Origin: Dermacentor variabilis
Lineage: Eukaryota > Arthropoda > Arachnida > Ixodida > Ixodidae
DNA: 64,000 nt
Reading direction: 5' to 3'
Assembly: GCF_050947875.1 (NCBI RefSeq)
Contig: NC_134571.1
Span: 230,650,024-230,714,023, forward strand
The notes below the pieces were generated by a model. The model was not told the origin of the DNA and made no database searches. It worked only from the letters and a program-made list of their open reading frames with translations. Positions 32,439 through 42,189 of this stretch are shown here, in pieces (the stretch's first letter is position 1; every line of letters starts with the position of its first letter). Made by a program: the position numbers and the translations under genes.

Positions 32439-33008
32439 CTACTCGTCTTCACTAGTGCTGCCATCGTCATCGTTGCTGCGGTCCCACAGCGCGTCGTGGT
32501 CCAGCGAAATTTCAAATTTGGCAAACGACCGCACCAGGACATCTTGCAGAACAGCAGCCCACGCCAAATGCACCCAACCACACGCAGCCGTCAAGGAGGC
32601 TCTTTTGACAGGTCCGGTTGGCGTAATTTCGCAGTCTTCTGCCGCCAGCCACTCGTTGTACTCACGGCGGAGCAGAACCTTAAAATTAAGGCGAAGGTCC
32701 GGGCTTGTTTCATGACCACGTCCCACTTCAATGGCAGGGACCGATCACGCATTTCAGCGACGTACGCCGCAAGCTTAGCCTACAGCTCCGAAAAGCGTCC
32801 AGACTTCGGCACGTGGGAAATTTCTCACTTGCCGCCACAGCGTGAAAATTTCGCTTCGCTGCAGTCGCCACACTCGCACCACCCGTTTAGAAACATCGAA
32901 ATTGCGGCCCGCTGCGCAGTGATTTGTTTCTTCGGCGTAAAGGATGGCAGCTCTCTTGAACGCTGCTGTGAACGAGTGCCGAAAGATTAGTGGGCCTGCA
33001 GCACTCAT
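32439..33008 (-). pseudogene. pogo-C transposase remnants, core deleted
   Basis: The N-terminal frame (32775-33008) has the pogo HTH (HSFTAAFKRAAILYAEET, AAGRNFDVSKRVVRVWRLQR) and breaks into an unrelated tail. The C-terminal frame (32439-32726) keeps NEWLAAEDCEITPTGPVKRA, AWAAVLQDVLVRSFAKFEIS and the acidic end DGSTSEDE. The second HTH and the whole DDE core between them are gone. The protein layout parallels the pogo at 36209-37447, so it is a related family. Confidence 0.75.
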
Positions 33009-33488
33009 GACGACTGGGGAAGCATAGAAGTAGCACGTAGCCGGCAGTCAAGTGGAACGCGTCAAAAAGTTGGTCAAACCAATACCAATGACTTTAAACA
33101 GAGAAAGAGAAACCCGCGAGCGGCGTCTGCTATTCCATGAACTACCGATACTCCCCGCAAGCGCCGCCGTTCTGAGGGTGCCGCCGCAAATGGGAACAGC
33201 GGCGCTTGCATCAACTATCGACACCCCCCCCCCCCCATGAGTGTTGCATGCACTGTAAGACTCTCAAAAATGTTGAAAAACCCTTCCGAAAAGCGAACAA
33301 ACACGCGGGATAGCGAAAAGATACGGGTAGGGCCATAGAGCAAACATAAAATTGTAACTACGTTGTAGCTATCGTTGGTATCGCTTTTTTTTGGCGAGCC
33401 ATGTTTTGGTTTCGATTGTAAGTCGACCCCCCAACTTCAGACTTTCAAATTTTAAAAAAGGGGTCGACTTACAATCGTGTAAATACGG

Positions 33489-33861
33489 TAGGGTCTGTCA
33501 GACTAAGCATGTGAAAAAGTACGTGGAATGTGCTACTTCAGTTGTTAACCAAATCCCACTAGATTGCGGCAAAGTATACATCGGGCAAACTGGACGCTGT
33601 CTAAATGATAGGTTGCGAGAGCACAAATACATGTGCCAGCTTCTGACAGCACCTAGCAACTTGGCTGCACATTGCAAACAATGCAAATGCTCTCTGCTAC
33701 TAGAAAGCACCACAGTCATTGGCACATCAAAAACAAAAACGGAGCGAGAAATATGGGAGGCGCTTGCGATAGCTAAAGAAAAGGAAATGTGCGTAAGCAC
33801 TCCGTCCATCGCGCTTATCAAAGCTGAGGTCGAGTTTGCCAGGGCGAACAGGTGCAAGTGA
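33489..33861 (+). pseudogene. Penelope GIY-YIG endonuclease C-terminus
   Basis: GIY-YIG nucleases cut target DNA for Penelope elements. After the pogo-C right end the frame VCQTKHVKKYVECATSVV runs into QIPLDCGKVYIGQTGRCLND, where CGKVYIGQTG is the family form of the GIY-YIG core, then LREHKYMC and a conserved AAHCKQCKC zinc-like segment. The frame is open to the natural stop at 33859-33861. It is the continuation of the frame cut at 27834. Confidence 0.85.
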
Positions 33862-34517
33862 ACGATGTATGCCTGACCCGAACTATGATCACATTTCGCC
33901 AACTTGTCATATCTTTTATACACCCCCCCCCCCCCGCGCCACATCTGCTTGTATATAAGCGCATTCTTTAACACTATTAAACAGTTGGTAGTTTGCGCTA
34001 CGTTTATCCATGTCCTGTCCTTCCTTAATATTGTCTGTGTAAAACTGAGCGCAATATAATCATGAACGTTCACCAACTAGCCCCCTTCATTGCTTTACTA
34101 AAGAAATTCTCACAACAACAAAATACTTTGGAGTTCGTGGCAGAGGTACATAGAAGTACGTGTATTTCATGTCCTTCAACAATTACATATCTTCAACCGG
34201 CAGCCCTGCGACAACGAAAATTTCTGCTGTAGCGGATCGAGAGTTTTCTTCGCATGGTCTCAACATAACATCAAAAAGTGAAATCCTAATCAAAAATGTG
34301 CTCAAACATGTTTTTTAATCACTTTAGAAACTTGCTTTCTGGCACCTGTTGTTGCTTGCTTAGAGGATAGTTGTAGAGCATAACTCATTTTTGGTGCCAA
34401 CCATACAATGCCGCTTGACCTCCGGCTGCGCCTCTGGCAAAAGCAGCCAGGTGACTTGTGTCGTACCCCTCATTGTTGTCGTGCTTGGCCGTTGTGTGCG
34501 GCAGTAAGCCTTGCGAA

Positions 34518-34991
34518 ATGCCTCCTCCAGTTAAGAAACACAAGTTTCTCACGCTCTTGTGGAAATCTCAAATCATCGCAGAAGCTGCAACCGGAAAAAG
34601 AATATGGATATCGCTGTCAAGTTCGGGATGCCATTCAGCTCCCTGTCGACCATTTTCAAATCCAAAGACAGCATCTTGGTGGCGCTGGAGAATGGAGCAC
34701 GTGGGGAGCACAAGACTGTGGTTGCTCCGCCTTTTGAAGACATGCCCCAGGCTGTGTACAAGGGCTTCCTGGACAAGCGTCCTGTCTGTCGGCGATGACT
34801 TGGTCGTCCGTGAGGAACTAACGAATGACGCCATAGTCAGCAGTGTGCCCAGCACTGACCACAGCGATGATGGTAACGAAACCACGACCAAGCAAGCGAG
34901 CCCGCTAGATGTGCTCGACGCACACGACGCCGTGCGGTCATTCCTGGCGACGCATGATGATGTGGCCATTGCAACATATTCTGAGTTGTGA
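34518..34991 (+). pseudogene. Tigger-B transposase remnants, core deleted
   Basis: From ATG 34518, MPPPVKKHKFLTLLWKSQII is the CENP-B-type HTH start. A frameshift near 34600 leads to NMDIAVKFGMPFSSLSTIF and the linker to about 34795. The frame then jumps, with the DDE core deleted, to the acidic tail (DDLVVREELTNDAIVSSV, ending HDDVAIATYSEL at 34991). Tigger-B is therefore non-autonomous. Confidence 0.7.
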
Positions 34992-35184
34992 GGATTGAGT
35001 GTTAAAACTCCTCCGAGGCCGTGGACTGCAGACCAAGATTAAGAATTTTTTCAATTAAACTTGATTCCTCTGTTATGTACATTTTTTGTCTGCCTTATCT
35101 CATTTTTGAAATAAAGAAATTCTCGCGAGAACCAAAAAAGAATTGCTGCCCCCGATGATTTCATTATTGTGGGGTTCAACTGTA

Positions 35185-35885
35185 TAAACTTGCAAACATT
35201 CGCTTCAACTCAAACTGAGCGGTGAGAATGCAGCACGCACAGAGGTATGAACTGCCATTGCCCTGGACGCAGATCGCTTTGAAGATAGGGCACGGAGCGC
35301 CTGCGCAATGCTCCTCAAGTAAAACGCCGTCCCCTCCCTCCCCTCTCCTCGGCACCATGCGCACGATGGAACATGGCGTCTTTCCTTCCAGTTTTCTTCA
35401 CTTGTATGTGGGAGATAGAGCACGATCGAGAGACGCTTCCTCAGGACAACGAGACGATGGAAAAGTGCATGCGCGCATCGGGGCTGGGACCCCGCCATGC
35501 TGAAGTAACCATCGGCCGGCGGGGGACAAAGGGGGCCGCCGCCGGCAGTGAGGAGAACGTACGCACCTACAGACGCTGCCCCAATGTGGTCTCTCTCTCG
35601 GCCCCACCTTGCGCGTGCATACCCGGAGCGCACGCAACCAGGGCCCGAATCCTGCCAAAATGTCAGCCAATGGATGAAGCCTTCATGTCCTTCATGACAA
35701 TCAGCAACTGGGAGTGGAGTGTTTCGTGAAGAAGCGAAGAATAAAGAGTTGTAACTGTACGTGTCTTGCTTGAATTATTTGCCTCAGTATATAGAAAAGC
35801 CGAAACAGCTGAAGAGCTGCGCTCAAATTTTGCATTAGGAAGTAACGTAATCGTTGACAATTTTTTTTTTTCCACAACAAGCATT
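35185..35885. other. unassigned 0.7 kb between Tigger-B and pogo copy 2
   Basis: No gene recognised. The longest frames (118 and 142 codons, opposite strands) have no domain I know. There is a purine/pyrimidine-rich patch at 35330-35350 and a T-run at 35862-35873. Confidence 0.4.
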
Positions 35886-35887
35886 TA

Positions 35888-37593
35888 CCGTAAAAACCCG
35901 CGTATAGTACGAGGTTTTTTTCCTGTTATTAGCGTCCCAAATTTCCGCCTCGTACTATATGCGGATCCGGACAAAAATTTCAAAGTTCGGCTCGAAGTTT
36001 TGTTTTCGTTATTGCCCTGTGGCTACGGCTTGGCTTCGTGATATCTGCATAGCTACGACTTGGCTTTGTTATTGCTGCCTGGCTACGGCTTGCCTTCGCT
36101 ATTGCAGCGTGGCTACGGCATCGTTTCTTTCTTTGTTGAGTGCGGACCTTGGCAGTTCACGTGTTTACCGTGCTTCGCGAAGTGCATCATTTTTAGTGAA
36201 GGAGCACGATGTCAGGGGCATGGAAGCAGTACTCGGCAGCTTTCAAGCGAAATGTGATTTTAGCGGCAGAGGAAATCTGCAACAGTGCAGCCGGGAGGCA
36301 GTTTGGCGTCACCGAGGGAAGCATCCGCGGATGGCGACGGCAAAAAGAAGCACTTTTTAAATGCAGCGGAACGCGAAGAAGCTTTCGCGGCCCGAAGAAT
36401 GGGACATTCCCGGAAATTGAACTCAAACTGACGGAATTCGTCCGAGAACAGCGAGCCGCGCATCTTGCTGTGAGTGTGGAGCTCATGCAGGCAAAAGCTA
36501 GGGAGCTTGCGAGAGAAAAAGGCCTAACGAGCTCCATCTTCAAAGCAAGCAAGCATTGGATTTATCGGTATATGTGCCGTGCAGGATTTTCATTGCGCCG
36601 GGGAACTTCGATTTCGCAAAAGCTGCCGGAATCGTTTGAAGAGTTACTGGTGGCTTTCCAGCGCCACATTATTTCGTTGCGCAAGTTGAAGAACTTTCAG
36701 CTAGGGCAAATCGGCAATGCTGACCAAACACCAGTTTATCTGGACATGCCATCGCCCCTCACCGTGCACGAAAAGGGCTCGAAACAAGTTTGTGTCCGGT
36801 CCACTGGGAACGAGAAGACGCATGTTACCGTCATGTTGTCATGCACGGCAGACGGCCGCAAGCTCCCGCCCTATGTAGTCTTCAAGCGCAAGACAATGCC
36901 GAAAGGTGAGCTGCCGAAAAATGTCATTGTTAAATGCCATGAGAAAGGGTGGATGAATGAGAGTCTTGTGCTCGACTGGATAAAGTCCGTTTGGTGTAGG
37001 CGGCCCGGTGCACTGTTGTCGTTCCCGTCCATCCTCGTGCTGCACGCGTTTCGTGGCCATTTGGCCGACTCGGTGAAGAAGCTGTGGTGTGATTGTAGTA
37101 CTGAACTCGTCGTTATCACGGGTGGGATGACGTCTCAGCTGCAGCCTCTAGATGTTTGCGTCAACAAGCCTTTCAAGGACGCGGTGAAGCGGTGCTACGC
37201 AGTGTGGATGCGGTCAGGTGAACCTGCAGTGACGCCGACTGCGCGGCTGAAGCGGGCATCGCCAGCCACGCTGTGCAAGTGGATCGTGGACGCATGGGCG
37301 AGCATCCCAGAAGACCTTGTGCGTCGCGCTTTCAAGAAGTGCGGGATCTCGAACGCGCTCGATGGCACCGAGGACGAGTACCTCTGGGAGGATATGTCAG
37401 ACAAGGAATTGTCCGATGAAAGCGCAACGGAGGACGACAGTGAATGAAGTGCTGAGTCCGATTTAAATAAATGTTTTCCCCGAGTTTCTCTCACTCATAT
37501 TATACACGGGTAAAACTTTTTTTTTCCATTTCTCGTCCCAGAAATTTCACCTCGTATTATATTCGGGTTCGTATTATACGCGGGTTTTTACGG
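35888..37593 (+). mobile_element. pogo element, copy 2 (1706 bp, full length)
   Basis: Same termini as copy 1, in opposite orientation, with TA at 35886-35887 and 37594-37595. Same length to the base. Protein differences from copy 1 number roughly 16 of 412 residues, so the copies are related but not newly duplicated. Confidence 0.92.
36209..37447 (+). CDS. pogo transposase, copy 2: intact ORF, catalytic Asp lost
   Basis: 412 residues from ATG 36209. Layout: N-terminal HTH (residues about 8-45), CENP-B-type second HTH (about 85-125), DDE core (about 165-330) and an acidic C-terminus ending DDSE. The first Asp is in NADQTPVYLDMPS and the third in QLQPLDVCVNKPFKD. At the second catalytic position this copy reads ILVLHAFRGHLAD (CAC, about 37042-37044) where copy 1 and the family have Asp. 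The protein may still bind its ends but should not cut. It could act as a repressor or be inert. The ORF is open and the start is supported by the same ATG in copy 1. Confidence 0.88.
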   Translation: MSGAWKQYSAAFKRNVILAAEEICNSAAGRQFGVTEGSIRGWRRQKEALFKCSGTRRSFRGPKNGTFPEIELKLTEFVREQRAAHLAVSVELMQAKARELAREKGLTSSIFKASKHWIYRYMCRAGFSLRRGTSISQKLPESFEELLVAFQRHIISLRKLKNFQLGQIGNADQTPVYLDMPSPLTVHEKGSKQVCVRSTGNEKTHVTVMLSCTADGRKLPPYVVFKRKTMPKGELPKNVIVKCHEKGWMNESLVLDWIKSVWCRRPGALLSFPSILVLHAFRGHLADSVKKLWCDCSTELVVITGGMTSQLQPLDVCVNKPFKDAVKRCYAVWMRSGEPAVTPTARLKRASPATLCKWIVDAWASIPEDLVRRAFKKCGISNALDGTEDEYLWEDMSDKELSDESATEDDSE

Positions 37594-37736
37594 TAGTTTC
37601 GCACGACATAGTCCTGTATTTTCGTCTGCTTGAGCAATTTCGCTACCTGCAATGCATGCACTTCTCCACATAGTCTAAAGAGTCGGAGCAGCTGAGGCCG
37701 CAACCTTCCACATTTGGGCAGAAGCACCAGAATAGT

Positions 37737-38165
37737 ACACCAGTACTCACGTACAGGGCAGAAACCTGGAGGCTTACGAAAAGGGTTCTACTTAAATTGA
37801 GGCCGACGCAACGAGCTATGGAAAGAAGAATGATGGGTGTAACGTTAAGGAGTAAGAGCAGATTGGGTGAGGGAACAAACGTGAGTTAATGACATCTTAG
37901 TTGAAATCAAGAAAAAGAAATGGGCATGGGCAGGACATGTAATGAGGAGGGAAGATAACCGATGGTCATTAAGGGTTACGAACTGGATTCCAAGGGAAAG
38001 GAAGCGTAGCAGGGGACGGCAGAAAGTTAGGTGGGCAGATGAGATTAAGAATTTTGCAGGGACAACATGGCCACAATTAGTACATGACCGGGGTAGTTGG
38101 AGAAGTATGCGAGAGGCCTTTGCCCTGCAGTGGGAGTAACTAGGCTGATGATGATGATGATGATG
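37737..38165 (+). mobile_element. 5'-truncated RTE fragment
   Basis: Corresponds to the last about 430 bp of the RTE at 31890-32320: same GQHVMRREDNRWS-type coding, here LRVTNWIPRERKRSRGRQ, and the same GAT array. ACCAGAATAGT flanks it on both sides (37726-37736 and 38166-38176), an 11-bp target duplication inside Tigger-D. One small deletion near 37852 breaks the frame. Confidence 0.88.
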
Positions 38166-38176
38166 ACCAGAATAGT

Positions 38177-38640
38177 GCGAGTGCACCAGTTAGCTCGGAG
38201 GATGTTGGCAAAGGACCATCGTTGCTTTCCTCAATGTGCCCACTTTTACTTGTGCTCAGTACCATGTCGGCAATGCAGTCTTTGTTTTTGGGCTCTCCCG
38301 TGGTCGCGACGCCATCATCTGTACTCACAAATTCGTTGACCGTTGACTTGTCAACGGCTGCTGGAAATTCTAACAACTCGCTCCAAACTTCAGCAACACC
38401 GGTAATGGCGTCGTCGCACTCATCAGAATTTACAGTCATCATCGGGCATGCGGAAGCCAGCATGGCTGAAGAAATTTCGGATGAACCACTCGTACACGGC
38501 CGTGCGTATGCGTCGGCCACCATGCAAAGCGGGTCGCGAGTTTGTCTACATTAGCCCTAATCTCTCTCTTATTCTTCAAGATTGTGCTGAGAGTGCTCCT
38601 CGGAATTTTTCAGGTTGCGGGGTCATCCGACTTCTCACCA
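38177..38640 (-). pseudogene. Tigger-D (minus copy) transposase C-terminal remnant
   Basis: Frame VVHPKFLQPCWLPHAR-like plus the acidic tail EVWSELLEFPAAVDKSTVNE, FVSTDDGVATTGEPKNKDC and SKSGHIEESNDGPLPTSSEL. It matches the tail of the plus copy at 41629-41875. The core is deleted at the same point in both copies, so the deletion predates them. Confidence 0.65.
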
Positions 38641-39375
38641 CATTCGACCCGATTTATGATTTCGAGGTTCAAGGTAAAAAGCGAATTCTGCCGCTTCATC
38701 ACAGCAACACTGCAGGAGTGCAGGAGAAGGCCCACAAGGCACAAACACAATGAACCAGGAAAGCAGCAAGACAACTCGCACTTGGGCTATCTTGCACGAC
38801 GAGGGCACAAGCGCCTCTGATTGGCTGTCTGAGCAAGTGCTGTGGGCAGGCCAGGATCATTTTTTGCAGGGAGGTGTCGACGGCTCGCCCAGCGTAGCGT
38901 GGTAACGGTAGGGAGAGCGGTTGGATGGAGCCGCGCTGCCAGGTTTCCGCGCAGCCACGAGGCAAAGCCAACTTCTGGGGGCCCTTTTGCGCCACTTGTC
39001 GTTCGATATATTGGGAGTCACTGCTATTTTTGTTCGATGTCAGCGTAACTTTTTCTAGATATTCTCATTGTAACTATACCGTGGTCAGAAATTGTTCAAT
39101 ATACAGAATTAATCAATGTAAATGGGCAGGATATAGTCGGGTTCGACTGTATATGGATAAACGAAGGCAATAGATATATCGAAACACAGGAAAAAGCAAT
39201 AAAAGTAATGGGAAAGAGAAATGCGGCCATAAAAAACACAGAGCGCTATGGGGATACAACAGGTACGAGGTGCTCCGGGCTACAGTCGAACCCGACTATT
39301 TCGAACCCGTTTACAGTGAATTATTCTGTATATCGAACAATTTCTGGACACAATACAGTTAAAATGATTATATAT

Positions 39376-40893
39376 CATACCTGCCAACCTGAAGATTTGG
39401 ATGTTCCTAAATCTATTGCAGGGGGGCGGGGGCGGCAGCACTTTCTTAAAAGGATTTACTTTTTGTGACAAGCTTACACATGTTTTCACAACCGCAATCG
39501 AAATCCATGTCTTGGAGAGTAAAGAGTGAAAACTCCACTAGGGCTCAATTCATTTTTGCAATGATTTTGCTATTGCCGACTTTGCCTGCTTCAGAAACTA
39601 CTCCGTGTAGGTTTGCTCAAAGCAAGTACCACTCTGGTGCTCCTTGACCATCAGCAGACTTTCGAGTGTTTTCTCACACACAGATGAGCGAAACACCGTT
39701 CAAGATTTGTTCACAGTGCTGAACATTCTCTCACATTCAGCATCGCTGTGGCGAATGGAGAGAATACCCAGCATAACCATTGAAATCCTATGGAACGTGA
39801 GCGATCGTCGACACTTCGAATGCTTCCCAATTGTGACCACTGCACGTCGCACCTTGGCTCATTCAACATGTCGGCTAGAACCTGATACGCTTGCAAGTTG
39901 GCAAACTCGATTTCAAGTGCGCCGATTGCTTCTTCTTTTGATTTGCCACTCTGCTGGGGTAGGATAGCAGGGAATATGACATACGCTGTTGAATGAAGCA
40001 GTTTCCAGAGCTAATTTGATGTTTCTAGTGCATTGGTGGACATTTCCTGAACAACTGACGTCGTCTTTGTCCGTCCGCAGGCGTAGCATTTCGCTTCTTG
40101 ACACTTCAGGAACATCTTCCGGAAAAGTAGTGCAGTATGATCGCTGACACTCAACGGTATGTTGTGTTCAACTAAAAATGCTGTGAAGAGGCATTCTGCA
40201 CGAATCACACTGAGGTTGTTGTTGATCTGCACAAAACTTGCTAGGCTTGGCTGGCTGTCCGCGGCTCGTGCTTATCCCTGATGTTTTTTCGAAGTGATGT
40301 GCACCTTGATGTCAGACTTGCCACCATGCGAGATGTTCACATCACAGACACACGTGGTGTAGAATCCAAACTTCTCCCCTTTCTTCAATGGCACAAAGGA
40401 CGACAATTCTGCCTTGTACAATTCCAAAAACACTTGGAAGTACTGTCGTGGCTTCGAGTCCGCCATTGCACTACGAAACCGCTACAGGCCGGAGTCGCAC
40501 TGCGTCTGACGCAGCAGTTAGTCACACAAAAGGTGAGGCCAACACTGCAGTGACTGAAGCTGACTGAAGTCCAAACCCGAAAGGCAACAGCATGGCAACA
40601 GGTTTGCGGAGGCGCTAGAGGCACTATTAGCACTATCGAGCTTTGGATATGGATTCCTGATCCCCTTCGTAGATGACAGAAGTCACTACAACTTTTAAGC
40701 TACTGATGATGGTACTATGCATATGTATTGCCCTCTCGTGGCGGCGCAAGGTACCAGGGTGTAGTTTTACTACATTTTAACTTTTTTTTCGCAAATAAAA
40801 TGTTTTCCATAAAATTTTACGCAAGATTCGTAAAATCATGACTGCTGAAAATTCATACATTTTATGGAAAATTTGGAAGAGTTGGCAGGTATG
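39376..40893 (-). mobile_element. hAT-like element, internally deleted
   Basis: Terminal inverted repeats start CATACCTGCCAAC. Bases outside them (TATATAT and ATATATA) extend the palindrome, which hides the true TSD. On the minus strand, 40272-40466 encodes a BED/C2H2-like domain (CVCDVNISHGGKSDIKVHIT), 40011-40232 encodes AECLFTAFLVEHNIPLSVSD, and near 39700-39740 the string ECERMFSTVNKS resembles the hAT C-terminal dimerisation region. The catalytic middle is missing. Confidence 0.6.
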
Positions 40894-41348
40894 ATATATA
40901 GCAAAAGTTACGCCTACATCAAACAAAAATAGCAGCGACTCACGATATATCGAACATCAAGAGGCAGAAAAGTGCACCCAGAAGTTAGCTTTCCTTTGCG
41001 GCGGCGGAGAAACCCGGCGGCGCGGCTTCATCTAACCACTCTCTCTACCGTCACCGCGCTGCGTCGGGGGCAAGCCGTTGACACCCCTCTGCAAAAAATG
41101 ATCCTTGCCTGCCCGCAGTGCTTGCTCAGACAGCCAATCAGAGGCTCTAGTGTCCTCGTCGTGCAAGATGGCCCAAGTGCGCGTTGTCTCACTGCTTTCC
41201 TGGTTTGTAGAAGGGTTGAAATCCTGCCCAGTTGGTACATAGTTGAAGGAAAAACCAGTAACAAAACACAAAAGACAAGAAGAGAGGTTCACACCACAAT
41301 GATGATTGTGTTTGCACCTTGTGGGCCTTATCCCGCAGTGTTGCCGTG

Positions 41349-41901
41349 ATGAAGAAGCAGAATTTGCTTTTTGCCGTGAAGCTTGAAATCATAAATCGGG
41401 TCCAACGTGGTGAGACGTTGGATGTCCCCTCAGAGTGCAAGATTCCGAGGAGCACTCTTAGCCCGGTCTTGAAGAATAACGGGGAGATAAGGGCTAAAGC
41501 AGACAAACTCGCGACCCAGTGCCCATGGCACCCGACGCATATGTACGGCCGTGTACAAGTGGTTCATCTGAAATCGCTTCAGACGTGCCGGCTTTCACGT
41601 GCCTGGTGATGACTGTAAATTCTTATGAGTGCGACAAAGCTGTTCCCGGTGTTGCCGAAGTTTGGAGCGAGTTGTCAGAATTTCCGGAGCTGTTGATGAG
41701 TCGACAGTCGATGACTTTGTGAGTGCACATGATGGTGTCTCGACCATGGGAGAGCCCGAAAACGAAGACTACATTGCCGACATCGTACCAAGCACAAGTG
41801 AAAGTGAGCACAATGAGGAAAGCAACGATGGTCCTTTGCCCACATCCTCCGAGGTGATTGGTACACTCGCACTAGTCCGGTGCTTCTGCATGGATGTGTA
41901 A
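41349..41901 (+). pseudogene. Tigger-D (plus copy) transposase remnant
   Basis: From ATG 41349: MKKQNLLFAVKLEIINRVQR, then IPRSTLSPVLKNNGEI, the CENP-B-type HTH. At about 41510 the sequence jumps, with the core deleted, to the C-terminal region (EVWSELSEFP, then after a frameshift VDESTVDDFVSAHDGVSTMG and EESNDGPLPTSSEVIG), ending at 41901. Dead and non-autonomous. Confidence 0.65.
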
Positions 41902-42189
41902 GGTTGCGGCCTCAGTTGCTCCGACTCTTTAGACAATGTGGAGAAGTGCGCGCGTCGCAGACAGCGAAATTGCCCAAGCAGAAGAAAATACAGGACTATG
42001 TCGTGCGAAACTAAGCTATTGTCATTAGTGAAGTGATTTTTATTATGACACCCAATTTTTTTAGCAGACTATCGAATTATGCTCTATATCAAACTGACAG
42101 GCATTCTTTTTCGAGTTCGATATAGCTGGGTTAGACTGTATGTGGTAAGGTGTAATGGTTCCAGGACATAGATTTGGAAATGTGGTTGT

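Larger units (their letters stand above)
27836..33488 (-). mobile_element. pogo-C, internally deleted, split by an RTE
   Basis: Both ends start CCGTATTTACACGATTGTA, a perfect 19-bp inverted repeat flanked by TA (27834-27835, 33489-33490). Its own sequence is 27836-27854 and 32321-33488; the middle is RTE-associated DNA. The right half has minus-strand transposase remnants and, near 33408-33470, two inverted GTAAGTCGACC motifs. It interrupts the Penelope gene. Confidence 0.8.
26671..34064 (+). mobile_element. Penelope-like element with inverted ends, split by pogo-C
   Basis: The right part (33489-34064) encodes a GIY-YIG nuclease and the 3' tail. The left end (26671-27084) is a reverse-complement copy of the last about 415 bp of the right end, giving terminal inverted repeats starting CATGxTTATATTGCGCTCAG. 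Penelope elements are known for tandem or inverted partial copies of this kind. The reverse transcriptase (from about 27085) is 5'-truncated. A perfect shared GAAATTCTCAC lies just outside both ends (26659-26669 and 34106-34116) and may be a target duplication, though Tigger-B could carry it naturally. Confidence 0.8.
26623..35182 (+). mobile_element. Tigger-B, outermost level of nest 2
   Basis: Left terminus CAGTCAAATCCCACGATAAC after TA (26621-26622); right terminus, on the other strand, CAGTTGAACCCCACAATAAT before TA (35183-35184). These match with transitions only over about 25 bp. Almost all of its length is inserted DNA (26671-34064). Its own DNA is about 1.2 kb and carries an internally deleted transposase gene. 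Confidence 0.75.
37594..39149 (-). mobile_element. Tigger-D, minus copy, right end missing
   Basis: Left terminus at 39149 (on the minus strand CAGTCGAACCCGACTATATC) with TA at 39150-39151. The element runs leftward through a transposase remnant to 37594, where pogo copy 2 begins at a TA. The stretch 37596-37736 is the reverse complement of 41870-42013 in the plus copy. The remaining 3' end is not beyond pogo copy 2; it is at 26262-26401. An RTE fragment is inserted at 37737-38165. Confidence 0.75.
39283..42138 (+). mobile_element. Tigger-D, plus copy, carrying a hAT-like element
   Basis: Left terminus CAGTCGAACCCGACTATTTC after TA (39281-39282); right terminus, other strand, CAGTCTAACCCAGCTATATC before TA (42139-42140). 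Without the hAT-like insert the element is about 1.34 kb. Its transposase keeps only both ends, so it is a non-autonomous family member. It faces the minus copy head to head across a 131-bp spacer. Confidence 0.8.

Noticed and set aside
34408..34737. Separate plus-strand ORF of 109 codons
   Set aside because: It overlaps the Tigger-B transposase remnant in another frame.
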